DNA of 64,000 bases, from assembly GCF_015207605.1 (NCBI RefSeq), contig NZ_JADEWO010000007.1:124001-188000 (forward strand), in the 5' to 3' direction. Positions 44,080 through 50,368 of this stretch are shown here, in pieces; positions within the stretch are counted from its first letter, which is position 1, and the number at the start of each line of letters is the position of its first letter. The translations under genes and the position numbers were made by a program. This stretch comes from Oculatella sp. LEGE 06141. Lineage in GTDB: Bacteria; Cyanobacteriota; Cyanobacteriia; Elainellales; Elainellaceae. The notes beneath the pieces are model-generated. The model was not told the origin of the DNA and made no database searches. It saw only the letters and a list, made by a program, of their open reading frames with translations.

Positions 44080-44150
44080 GCACAGATAGTGTAACGGCAG
44101 CACAAGGGTCTCCAAAGCCTTTTGTCCGGGTTCAAATCCTGGTCTGTGCG
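44080..44150 (+). tRNA. tRNA-Trp(CCA)
   Basis: Acceptor GCACAGA/TCTGTGC, anticodon loop CTCCAAA, T-arm with TTCAAAT, and discriminator G as expected for Trp. No CCA is encoded. It starts three bases after the preceding tRNA. Confidence 0.88.
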
Positions 44151-44284
44151 TTCTACAGTGTGCCCTCATCCGAGAAGCCTACATACTGGTCACTCGCCTG
44201 AACAGCGAAGTAGGTTCGATTCCTACAGCCTCCGCTAACCCTGGAGGCTGAAAAAACAGCTTCTCAAACTTGCACGCCGTAGAA
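44151..44284 (+). ncRNA. Y RNA-like RNA 1 with tRNA-like module
   Basis: An outer stem (TTCTAC, then GTGTGC; complements GCACGC and GTAGAA at 44272-44284; one mismatch) encloses an internal loop (CCTCATCC facing AAACTT). A 7-bp inner stem GAGAAGC/GCTTCTC follows, then CTACATACT. The apex holds a T-arm (GTAGG-TTCGATT-CCTAC), an anticodon-like hairpin (TCGC-CTGAACA-GCGA) and an 8-bp hairpin CAGCCTCC/GGAGGCTG. The order and the AACTTG strand match three other loci, one upstream of the Ro60 gene. Y RNA is inferred; an aberrant tRNA is the alternative. Confidence 0.6.
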
Positions 44285-44296
44285 ATCTCAAAGTTT

Positions 44297-44373
44297 GGTG
44301 CCGTAGGCAAATTGGTAAAGCCACAGGTCTTTCAATCCTGCGCTTGCGGGTTCAACTCCCGTCGGCACTGCCA
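44297..44373 (+). tRNA. tRNA-Glu(TTC)
   Basis: Acceptor GGTGCCG/CGGCACT, D-arm GGC/GCC, anticodon loop CTTTCAA, T-arm GCGGG-TTCAACT-CCCGT, discriminator G, CCA encoded. The body is unlike the usual cyanobacterial tRNA-Glu. Confidence 0.88.
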
Positions 44374-44383
44374 AATTCGACAT

Positions 44384-44468
44384 AGGTCGGCTCGCCTATC
44401 AGCGTGGGCAACTGTCTGTAAAACAGCCGCTTCTTGCGTTGCAGGTGCGACTCCTGCCCGACCTACCA
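44384..44468 (+). tRNA. tRNA-Tyr(GTA)
   Basis: A class II body: acceptor AGGTCGG/CCGACCT, anticodon loop CTGTAAA, a short variable hairpin CGC...GCG, T-arm GCAGG-TGCGACT-CCTGC (TGC rather than TTC), discriminator A, CCA encoded. Confidence 0.88.
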
Positions 44469-44473
44469 ATTAT

Positions 44474-44576
44474 GGAGAGTAAATCGATCAGGCGAGCAAC
44501 TTCGTTGAGCTTCGCTAACGGCGCTGTTTGCTAAACAGATGGATGAACAATTGTGGTTCGACTCCACTGCTCTCCG
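44474..44576 (+). tRNA. tRNA-Ser(GCT) with insert before anticodon stem
   Basis: Acceptor GGAGAGT/GCTCTCC, anticodon loop TTGCTAA on stem CTGT/ACAG, T-arm GTGG-TTCGACT-CCAC, discriminator G. About 24 bp of palindromic repeat (44500-44523) lies between the D arm and the anticodon stem. Confidence 0.75.
44500..44523. repeat. Palindromic insert in tRNA-Ser(GCT)
   Basis: CTTCGTTGAGCTTCGCTAAC plus GGCG, between the D arm and the anticodon arm. Confidence 0.6.
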
Positions 44577-44581
44577 CCTCT

Positions 44582-44681
44582 AAGAACGTGGTGTAACTGG
44601 ATGAACACATCGGTCTACGAAACCGTTCGCGTAGCGTGGCGTAGCCATAGAGTGAAGGTTCAACTCCTTCCGTTCTCGCCA
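44582..44681 (+). tRNA. tRNA-Arg(ACG) with variable-loop insert
   Basis: Acceptor AAGAACG/CGTTCTC (one mismatch), D-arm GTGT/ACAC, anticodon loop CTACGAA (A34 to be inosine), T-arm GAAGG-TTCAACT-CCTTC, discriminator G, CCA encoded. A 26-bp repeat (44625-44650) expands the variable loop. Confidence 0.75.
44625..44650. repeat. Small dispersed repeat in variable loop of tRNA-Arg(ACG)
   Basis: GTTCGCGTAGCGTGGCGTAG followed by CCATAG, a common cyanobacterial repeat word. Confidence 0.7.
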
Positions 44682-44686
44682 ATGAT

Positions 44687-44769
44687 GGAGGGCACTGCTG
44701 AATGGTCGGCAACTAGTCTTGAAAACTAGGGTAGTCCTTGGGCTAGGGGTTCGATTCCTCTGCTCTCCG
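44687..44769 (+). tRNA. tRNA-Ser(TGA)
   Basis: Class II: acceptor GGAGGGC/GCTCTCC, anticodon loop CTTGAAA on stem CTAGT/ACTAG, a variable arm of about 16 nt, T-loop TTCGATT, discriminator G. It is uninterrupted. Confidence 0.88.
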
Positions 44770-44774
44770 CTTGT

Positions 44775-44871
44775 GGGACGTTGGTGAAGCTGGTGCTCAC
44801 GTGCCGCTGAAGACGGCGAGAAGGCAGTTCGTTCGCGAAGCGTCTCCTTCGGAGAATCCTGTCACTTCCCA
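44775..44871 (+). tRNA. tRNA-Phe(GAA) with T-loop insert
   Basis: Acceptor GGGACGT/ACTTCCC (one mismatch), D-arm GTGA/TCAC, anticodon loop CTGAAGA, discriminator A. The T stem GGCAG/CTGTC encloses a 26-bp repeat at 44831-44856. Confidence 0.72.
44831..44856. repeat. Small dispersed repeat in T loop of tRNA-Phe
   Basis: GTTCGCGAAGCGTCTCCTTC plus GGAGAA, the inverse orientation of the family at 46968 and 47086. Confidence 0.75.
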
Positions 44872-44876
44872 CTCAT

Positions 44877-44952
44877 TGCCCCGTAGCTCAGTGGCAGTAG
44901 CAGTCGCCTGTTAAGCGAACGGTCGCAGGTTCAATCCCTGTCGGGGCAGCCA
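44877..44952 (+). tRNA. tRNA-Asn(GTT)
   Basis: Acceptor TGCCCCG/CGGGGCA, D-stem GCTC, anticodon loop CTGTTAA, T-arm GCAGG-TTCAATC-CCTGT, discriminator G, CCA encoded. Confidence 0.9.
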
Positions 44953-44957
44953 TTTAT

Positions 44958-45052
44958 TGCAGGATGGACGATTGGCAAGTCGCTCTGACTCTGAATCAGA
45001 GAGAGGTTGGTACCCTTCGGGAAGCAAGCTACGACCCCAACTCCTGCATCCA
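44958..45052 (+). tRNA. tRNA-Gln(CTG) with T-loop insert
   Basis: Acceptor TGCAGGA/TCCTGCA is perfect. The anticodon loop is CTCTGAA on stem TCTGA/TCAGA. The T stem GTTGG/CCAAC encloses a 23-bp repeat (45010-45032). CCA is encoded after T. Confidence 0.75.
45010..45032. repeat. Small dispersed repeat in T loop of tRNA-Gln(CTG)
   Basis: GTACCCTTCGGGAAGCAAGC then TAC, the reverse complement type of the inserts at 43604 and 46919. Confidence 0.75.
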
Positions 45053-45058
45053 TTTCAA

Positions 45059-45131
45059 TGCCCTGTGGTGAAACTGGCATCCACGTCGCTCTTTGAAAGC
45101 GAAGTTTCAGGTTCAAACCCTGGCGGGGCAG
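45059..45131 (+). tRNA. tRNA-Gln(TTG)
   Basis: Acceptor TGCCCTG/CGGGGCA, D-arm GTG...CAC, anticodon loop CTTTGAA on stem TCGCT/AGCGA, T-loop TTCAAAC, discriminator G. Confidence 0.88.
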
Positions 45132-45132
45132 T

Positions 45133-45177
45133 TGGGAGGTAAACAGTCGCCTGGGTCAATCCCCTGTATCCCTCCCA
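45133..45177 (+). pseudogene. Truncated tRNA-like remnant (45 nt)
   Basis: A perfect 7-bp acceptor-like stem TGGGAGG/CCTCCCA encloses only 31 nt, in which ACAG pairs with CTGT. The D and anticodon arms are missing. It is probably a deletion derivative of a tRNA, kept between Gln and Leu genes. Confidence 0.5.
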
Positions 45178-45183
45178 TTTCTC

Positions 45184-45257
45184 ACTCCTGTAGCCCAATC
45201 GGAAGAGGCGGCTGTCTCAAAAACAGTCTTGTGCGGGTTCAAATCCCACCAGGAGTA
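45184..45257 (+). tRNA. tRNA with Leu anticodon CAA on class I body
   Basis: 74 nt. Acceptor ACTCCTG/CAGGAGT, anticodon loop CTCAAAA on stem GCTGT/ACAGT, variable loop of only five bases (CTTGT), T-loop TTCAAAT, discriminator A. Normal tRNA-Leu has a long variable arm; this one does not. Confidence 0.82.
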
Positions 45258-45265
45258 CTAATCAT

Positions 45266-45342
<77 letters not shown>

Positions 45343-45347
45343 GGCAT

Positions 45348-45423
45348 CGGGATGTAATTCAGTGGTCAGAAGCCTTGGTTTGGGACCAAGGAGTCGTGGG
45401 TTCAAATCCTACCATCCCGACCA
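45348..45423 (+). tRNA. tRNA-Pro(TGG)
   Basis: Acceptor CGGGATG/CATCCCG, anticodon loop TTTGGGA on stem CTTGG/CCAAG, T-arm GTGGG-TTCAAAT-CCTAC, discriminator A, CCA encoded. Confidence 0.9.
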
Positions 45424-45426
45424 TTT

Positions 45427-45500
45427 GCCCTTGTGACGGAACCGGAATACGTGCTGGCTTCAGAGACCAGATTTTGTGGGTTCGAGTCCCACCAAGGGTA
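45427..45500 (+). tRNA. tRNA with Leu anticodon CAG on class I body
   Basis: 74 nt. Acceptor GCCCTTG/CAAGGGT, anticodon loop TTCAGAG (stem with a C-A closing mismatch), five-base variable loop, T-arm GTGGG-TTCGAGT-CCCAC, discriminator A. Confidence 0.78.
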
Positions 45501-45504
45501 CTGT

Positions 45505-45581
45505 GCTCCCGTGACGGAACTGGAAGACGTGCTAGGTCGAGAGCCTAGATTGTGCAGGTTCAAATCCTGTTGGGAGTACCA
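45505..45581 (+). tRNA. tRNA with Leu anticodon GAG on class I body
   Basis: Acceptor GCTCCCG/TGGGAGT, anticodon loop TCGAGAG on a perfect CTAGG/CCTAG stem, short variable loop, T-arm GCAGG-TTCAAAT-CCTGT, CCA encoded. Position 33 is C instead of the near-universal T. Confidence 0.75.
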
Positions 45582-45582
45582 A

Positions 45583-45660
45583 GCACCGAAGGCGGAAGTG
45601 GTGGACGCGCACGCCCGATAAGCGTGTTATTAGCAGGTTCGACTCCTGCTCGGTGTACCA
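45583..45660 (+). tRNA. tRNA-Ile(GAT), C at position 33
   Basis: Acceptor GCACCGA/TCGGTGT, anticodon loop CCGATAA on stem CACGC/GCGTG, T-arm GCAGG-TTCGACT-CCTGC, discriminator A, CCA encoded. The base before the anticodon is C, not T. Confidence 0.78.
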
Positions 45661-45665
45661 AATAT

Positions 45666-45759
45666 CTGAGTGTAGTGCAGTGGGAGCACGTCGGTATGCC
45701 TACGGCAGGCTTCGCCAACGGGGAACCGGAGGTCGTAGGTTCGATCCCTACCACTGGTG
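45666..45759 (+). tRNA. Interrupted tRNA-Pro(GGG), insert in anticodon loop
   Basis: D-arm GTGC/GCAC and T-arm GTAGG-TTCGATC-CCTAC are good; the acceptor is weak (CTGAGTG/CACTGGT, two mismatches). Anticodon stem CGGT/ACCG encloses a 22-23-bp repeat (45698-45720). Removing 22 bp leaves the loop ATGGGGA, anticodon GGG. As written it cannot decode. Confidence 0.55.
45698..45720. repeat. Small dispersed repeat in an anticodon loop
   Basis: GCCTACGGCAGGCTTCGCCA followed by ACG, a common cyanobacterial repeat word, inside tRNA-Pro(GGG). Confidence 0.75.
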
Positions 45760-45766
45760 ACCCTTC

Positions 45767-45838
45767 GGGTCGTTGGCAGAGCGGATATGCAGCCGCCTTT
45801 TAAGCGGAGAGATCCAGGTTCAACCCCTGGGCGACCCA
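45767..45838 (+). tRNA. tRNA-Lys(TTT)
   Basis: Acceptor GGGTCGT/GCGACCC, anticodon loop CTTTTAA on stem CCGC/GCGG, T-loop TTCAACC, discriminator A. Uninterrupted. Confidence 0.9.
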
Positions 45839-45869
45839 TGTTCAACTTTAAGTTGAGCAAGTCACAAAT

Positions 45870-45944
45870 GGGCTATTAGCTAAGCGGTAAAGCAGCCGCC
45901 TCTTAAGCGGAAGAGCGTAGGTTCAAATCCTACATAGCCCACCA
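45870..45944 (+). tRNA. tRNA-Lys(CTT)
   Basis: Acceptor GGGCTAT/ATAGCCC, anticodon loop CTCTTAA on stem CCGC/GCGG, T-arm GTAGG-TTCAAAT-CCTAC, discriminator A, CCA encoded. A small hairpin (TCAACTT/AAGTTGA) precedes it. Confidence 0.9.
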
Positions 45945-45949
45945 AACAT

Positions 45950-46023
45950 ACCCCTGTGACGCAACTGGCAGACGTAGCCCGCTTAAACCGGGATTGGTGC
46001 AGGTTCAAATCCTGTCAGGGGTA
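45950..46023 (+). tRNA. tRNA with Leu anticodon TAA on class I body
   Basis: 74 nt. Acceptor ACCCCTG/CAGGGGT, anticodon loop CTTAAAC on stem CCCG/CGGG, five-base variable loop, T-arm GCAGG-TTCAAAT-CCTGT, discriminator A. Confidence 0.8.
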
Positions 46024-46097
46024 TGCGGAGATGGAGCAACAGTGGCTCGGAAGGTTCATACCCTTCACATCAGTGAGTGCAATTCTCACCTCCGTCA
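46024..46097 (+). tRNA. tRNA with CAT anticodon (Met or Ile2), copy 2
   Basis: It abuts the previous gene. Acceptor TGCGGAG/CTCCGTC (first pair open), D-arm GAGC/GCTC, anticodon loop TTCATAC on stem GAAGG/CCTTC, T-arm GTGAG-TGCAATT-CTCAC with TGC in place of TTC. Confidence 0.75.
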
Positions 46098-46103
46098 CCG
46101 GAT

Positions 46104-46178
46104 GCTGGTGTGGCTCAACGGTAGAGCAACTGTCTTGTAAACAGTCGGTTGCAGGTTCAACTCCTGTCACCAGCCCCA
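46104..46178 (+). tRNA. tRNA-Thr(TGT)
   Basis: Acceptor GCTGGTG/CACCAGC, D-arm GCTC/GAGC, anticodon loop CTTGTAA on stem ACTGT/ACAGT, T-arm GCAGG-TTCAACT-CCTGT, CCA encoded after C. Confidence 0.9.
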
Positions 46179-46182
46179 GAAT

Positions 46183-46257
46183 GCGAATGTGGTGCAGCGG
46201 CAAGCATCCCTGGCTTCCAACCAGGAGACACGAGTTCGAGTCTCGTCTTTCGCTCCA
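46183..46257 (+). tRNA. tRNA-Gly(TCC)
   Basis: Acceptor GCGAATG/CTTTCGC (one mismatch), anticodon loop CTTCCAA on stem CCTGG/CCAGG, T-loop TTCGAGT, discriminator T, CCA encoded. Confidence 0.9.
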
Positions 46258-46263
46258 AATCGT

Positions 46264-46335
46264 GCGGGTGTGATGTAGTGGCAAGCATCTGAGTGAGCCA
46301 CACTCAGCGCATGGGTTCGAGTCCCATCACTCGCT
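46264..46335 (+). tRNA. tRNA-Gly(GCC), A at position 33
   Basis: Acceptor GCGGGTG/CACTCGC, anticodon stem TGAGT/ACTCA perfect, loop GAGCCAC with A at position 33, T-arm ATGGG-TTCGAGT-CCCAT, discriminator T. Confidence 0.8.
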
Positions 46336-46340
46336 CTCGT

Positions 46341-46415
46341 AGTCCTGTAGCTCAACGGTGGAGCATCTGTCTTACAAACAGAGGGTTGCGGGTTCAAATC
46401 CTGCCGGGACTACCA
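46341..46415 (+). tRNA. tRNA-Val(TAC)
   Basis: Acceptor AGTCCTG/CGGGACT, D-arm GCTC/GAGC, anticodon loop CTTACAA on stem TCTGT/ACAGA, T-arm regular, discriminator A, CCA encoded. Confidence 0.9.
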
Positions 46416-46421
46416 ACTTGT

Positions 46422-46497
46422 GGGAGTGTCGCCTAATGGAAAGGGCATCGATCTTCTAAATCGACTGGTGTAGGTTCAATTCCTACCACTCCTGCCA
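46422..46497 (+). tRNA. tRNA-Arg(TCT)
   Basis: Acceptor GGGAGTG/CACTCCT, anticodon loop CTTCTAA on stem TCGAT/ATCGA, T-arm GTAGG-TTCAATT-CCTAC, discriminator G, CCA encoded. Confidence 0.9.
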
Positions 46498-46528
46498 TTT
46501 GTTTAAGGCATTGCCACTTGGCAATCAT

Positions 46529-46626
46529 GGGTCTGTAGCTTAACTGGGAAAGCGTCTGCCTTGCAAGCAGAAAGATGTCGGTACCGCTTCGCGGAAGCAA
46601 GCTACAAATCCGACCAGAATCCACCA
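46529..46626 (+). tRNA. tRNA-Ala(TGC) with T-loop insert
   Basis: Acceptor GGGTCTG pairs with CAGAATCC, which carries one extra A. D-arm and anticodon loop CTTGCAA (stem TCTGC/GCAGA) are regular. The T stem GTCGG/CCGAC encloses a 25-bp repeat (46581-46605). CCA is encoded. Confidence 0.7.
46581..46605. repeat. Small dispersed repeat in T loop of tRNA-Ala
   Basis: GTACCGCTTCGCGGAAGCAA followed by GCTAC; one base differs from the insert at 43768. Confidence 0.75.
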
Positions 46627-46631
46627 ATCCT

Positions 46632-46797
46632 GGGTCTGTAGCTCTAGTGGCAGAGCGCCTAAACCACCTTGTACCCTAATCAGCAAAGCTTACATACTAA
46701 CTTCCTGTTAAGAAGCGAAAAACAGCTTTGTGAACTTGTACGAGGGATGAGTGCAATTCTCATCGGGAGGAGATCGGTTCGATTCCGGTCAGATCCA
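46632..46797 (+). ncRNA. Composite tRNA scaffold with nested Y RNA-like domain
   Basis: The outer parts are a tRNA: acceptor GGGTCTG/CAGATCC, D-arm GCTC/GAGC, T-arm ATCGG-TTCGATT-CCGGT, discriminator A. Where the anticodon arm should be there is CCACC...GGAGG (one mismatch) enclosing two hairpins: the Y-like domain at 46667-46745 and a GATGAG-TGCAATT-CTCATC stem-loop. No anticodon remains in the scaffold, so it cannot act as a normal tRNA. Confidence 0.55.
46667..46745 (+). ncRNA. Y RNA-like RNA 2 (nested)
   Basis: Outer stem CCTTGTAC/GTACGAGG (8 bp), internal loop CCTAATCA facing GAACTT, inner stem GCAAAGC/GCTTTGT, then TTACATACT and an apical hairpin CTTC-CTGTTAA-GAAG that is an exact Asn-type (GTT) anticodon arm. 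It shares the 5' and 3' conserved blocks with the other three copies. Confidence 0.6.
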
Positions 46798-46802
46798 CCT
46801 AT

Positions 46803-46879
46803 GGTGTCTAAAGTCGAAGTGGTCGAGACGCTTGCCTGTGAAGCAAGTCATTAGCAGGGTTCAAGTCCCGCTAGACACC
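46803..46879 (+). tRNA. tRNA-His(GTG)
   Basis: An extra 5' G (-1) can pair with discriminator C, the His identity pair. The acceptor GTGTCTA/TAGACAC is perfect, anticodon loop CTGTGAA sits on stem CTTGC/GCAAG, and the T-loop is TTCAAGT. Confidence 0.88.
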
Positions 46880-46918
46880 CCTTCTGGAAACTGCGGCTGA
46901 AGGTCAGCAACCTGTCTC

Positions 46919-46940
46919 GTAGCTTGCTTCCCGAAGGGTA
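46919..46940. repeat. Small dispersed repeat in an anticodon loop
   Basis: GTAGCTTGCTTCCCGAAGGG plus TA, inside the anticodon loop of tRNA-Ser; one base differs from the D-loop insert at 43604. Confidence 0.75.
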
Positions 46941-46967
46941 AACAGACGTGCAGTAATGCTGTAGAGG

Positions 46968-46996
46968 TTTCTCCTAACGGAGACGCTCCGCGAACG
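46968..46996. repeat. Small dispersed repeat in T loop of tRNA-Ser(CGA)
   Basis: TTTCTCCTAACGGAGACGCT followed by CCGCGAACG; the same family as 47086. Confidence 0.75.
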
Positions 46997-47018
46997 ATTC
47001 CTCCAGTTTCCGCTCTTT

Positions 47019-47130
47019 GGAAGGTGCGGCTGTGTGGACGGCAACTGGTTTGGAAGACCAGAGGATAGTTTAACGCTATCCGAGGTTTCTCCATGCGGAG
47101 ACGCTCCGCGAACGACTCCTCCTCCTTCCG
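47019..47130 (+). tRNA. tRNA-Ser(GGA) with T-loop insert
   Basis: Acceptor GGAAGGT/TCCTTCC (one mismatch), anticodon loop TTGGAAG on stem CTGGT/ACCAG, a strong variable arm GGATAG...CTATCC, discriminator G. The T loop holds a 29-bp repeat (47086-47114). Last tRNA of the contiguous array. Confidence 0.75.
47086..47114. repeat. Small dispersed repeat in T loop of tRNA-Ser(GGA)
   Basis: TTTCTCCATGCGGAGACGCT followed by CCGCGAACG; differs from the 46968 copy only in the hairpin loop. Confidence 0.75.
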
Positions 47131-47146
47131 TTGTTTTATCGGTTAG

Positions 47147-47362
<216 letters not shown>

Positions 47363-47369
47363 CTACTTT

Positions 47370-47493
47370 CACTTCGTGCCCTGACTGAAAAAGCTTACAT
47401 ACTAGCTCAGTGGTAGAGCGCTTTCCTTATAAGAAAGGTGTCGCAGGTTCGAGTCCTGCTATGAACAACAGCTTTCTCAACTTGCATGAAGTG
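47370..47493 (+). ncRNA. Y RNA-like RNA 3 with near-complete tRNA module (anticodon TAT)
   Basis: Outer stem CACTTCGTGC/GCATGAAGTG (10 bp), internal loop CCTGACT facing AACTT, and inner stem GAAAAAGC/GCTTTCTC (one mismatch). The apex is a tRNA with D-arm GCTC-AGTGGTA-GAGC, anticodon arm CTTTC-CTTATAA-GAAAG and T-arm GCAGG-TTCGAGT-CCTGC, but its acceptor is only CATA/TATG (4 bp). A tRNA scanner may call it tRNA-Ile(TAT). The layout matches bacterial YrlA-type Y RNAs, which join a Ro-binding stem to a tRNA mimic. Confidence 0.65.
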
Positions 47494-47562
47494 ATTTATT
47501 TCGGTGCTAAATTCAGTCCATCCTTCAATTCGCCCTTTCGCTCCCAAATGGAAGGTTTTCTC

Positions 47563-48249
47563 ATGCATCACCTTCTGCTGACCTTAACCCAGACAGCCCA
47601 TCCTGAGGCGGCGATCGCCCTCCAACAAGAGTTACGGTCGTTGGTGGTGGTGGAAGATGACTTTGGTGCAGTGCAAACTGTTGCCGGAGTTGATGTGGGA
47701 TTTGAGGATGATGACCGGGTTGCTTGTGCCGCGATCGCCGTCCTTCGATTTCCTGACCTGACGCTTCAGGAATCCGTAATGATTCGCCGTCCCACAACCT
47801 TTCCCTATGTTCCAGGGTTGCTGGCATTCCGGGAAGTTCCAGTGGTGATGGAGGCGTTGGCAGAATTGAAAACGAAACCGGATCTGCTGCTCTGTGATGG
47901 CAATGGTTATATTCATCCACGTCGCTGTGGTTTTGCCTGTCATCTTGGTATTGTCAGTGGTCTACCCTCGATCGGTGTGGCAAAAACACCTTACCTGGGA
48001 GAACATGAACCCCTCGCAGAGCATCGAGGCGCATGGCAACCGATTCGAGATAGCGGAGAAGTCATTGGAGCGATCGTTCGCACACAGTCGAATATCAAGC
48101 CTGTTTATGTCTCCATTGGACATCGGATTAGTTTGAACAGTGCGATCGATTTTGTTCTGAAATGTGCCCCCAAGTATCGTCTTCCTGAAACCACTCGTCA
48201 GGCAGATCAACTCTCAAAAGGGCATACAAAACCTGTCTCTGCAATCTGA
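47563..48249 (+). CDS. nfi: Endonuclease V
   Basis: 228 residues. The core shows VAGVDVGFEDDDRVACAAIAV (catalytic Asp), VPGLLAFREVPVV, LLLCDGNGYIHPRRCGFACHLG and IGVAKTPYLGE, all typical of Endo V. It cleaves near deoxyinosine in DNA; family members also cut inosine in RNA, which is notable beside a tRNA array with an A34 tRNA-Arg. ATG 47563 has GGAAGG upstream. It follows Y RNA 3 by 70 bp. Confidence 0.88.
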   Translation: MHHLLLTLTQTAHPEAAIALQQELRSLVVVEDDFGAVQTVAGVDVGFEDDDRVACAAIAVLRFPDLTLQESVMIRRPTTFPYVPGLLAFREVPVVMEALAELKTKPDLLLCDGNGYIHPRRCGFACHLGIVSGLPSIGVAKTPYLGEHEPLAEHRGAWQPIRDSGEVIGAIVRTQSNIKPVYVSIGHRISLNSAIDFVLKCAPKYRLPETTRQADQLSKGHTKPVSAI

Positions 48250-48306
48250 AAAAAGACACGAGATTGGCATTGGCAATGAAATTTATCCGAACTGGAGGTG
48301 AGGATC

Positions 48307-48586
48307 ATGAAGCGAAACCATTCTCATAACACCAATCTAGATAACGATTTGGAAGACCTCAACGACCTGCAATCTTCTGCTTTTGAACCCTCTAGCAAAC
48401 GTCGTCGAGGATATCCATCAGAGACTGCTGTCAAACGAGGACATCGCATCGTTCACGGTGATAAAGAACTTCAGGAGAAGCTGGGTAACAATGATTTGTG
48501 CCCCTGTGGTTCTGGACGTTCCTTTCAAGCGATGTTGCCGTAACAGTGGTAGATATGACGGTAGTTTACGCAGCCACTACTTTTAG
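48307..48586 (+). pseudogene. SEC-C motif protein, frameshifted
   Basis: The ATG frame encodes a basic segment ([19 protein letters not shown]) and [13 protein letters not shown], the first half of a SEC-C zinc motif, then runs off as QAMLP and stops at 48543. The second half ([14 protein letters not shown]) is present one frame away, ending at 48586. One base too many in TTCCTTTC near 48520 explains it. A GGAGG site lies upstream of ATG 48307. It could be an assembly error or a real lesion. Confidence 0.6.
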
Positions 48587-48623
48587 GCAATAGCCTCACC
48601 CATTTTCACTTTCACTGGCAGTT

Positions 48624-48772
48624 GTTGCCGCGCCCCGATCGCAGAAGCTTACATAACTCTCCACCCAACAAAGGTGCGTATCTGGAGGGATACGCTGCAA
48701 GCCTGAGACCGATAGCAGGCAAAACTGAAGGGATAAAACCTTCAGCCAAGCTTCTGTAACTTGCGCGGTGAC
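48624..48772 (+). ncRNA. Y RNA-like RNA 4, upstream of the Ro60 gene
   Basis: Outer stem GTTGCCGCGC/GCGCGGTGAC (10 bp with two G-U), internal loop CCCGATCGC facing GTAACTT, inner stem AGAAGCTT/AAGCTTCT (8 bp), then ACATAACT. The apex carries several hairpins: GCGTATC/GATACGC, GCCTG/CAGGC and a T-arm-like CTGAAGG-GATAAAA-CCTTCAG. It ends 60 bp before the Ro60 start codon, the position where bacterial Y RNAs are usually encoded. Confidence 0.72.
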
Positions 48773-48816
48773 TCTTCACCGTTGCGTGCAACATCTGCCT
48801 CCTCATTCATCGATAA

Positions 48817-50265
<1,449 letters not shown>

Positions 50266-50368
50266 GAGTAGAATAGGGCATTACTCTTGAAAATATAGAA
50301 GTAATGCCCAATACACTTCGCATAACAGGTTAGACGTGAAGAATTAGCAAACTAAAAAGCTTTTAACT

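Larger units (their letters stand above)
46886..47012 (+). tRNA. tRNA-Ser, probably (CGA), interrupted in anticodon and T loops
   Basis: Class II body: acceptor GGAAACT/AGTTTCC, discriminator G, variable arm present. Anticodon stem CTGT/ACAG encloses CTCG, a 22-bp repeat, and AA; without the repeat the loop would read CGA (Ser) or CGT. A second 29-bp repeat fills the T loop between AGAGG and CCTCC. The mature product is unclear. Confidence 0.55.

Noticed and set aside
47402-47467. Ordinary tRNA-Ile(TAT)
   Set aside because: The D, anticodon and T arms are good, but only four acceptor pairs exist and the flanks form the Y RNA-type double stem shared with three other loci.
48624-48772. A riboswitch or T-box leader for the Ro60 gene
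   Set aside because: No T-box sequence or terminator/antiterminator is seen, whereas the stems match the three loci in the tRNA array.
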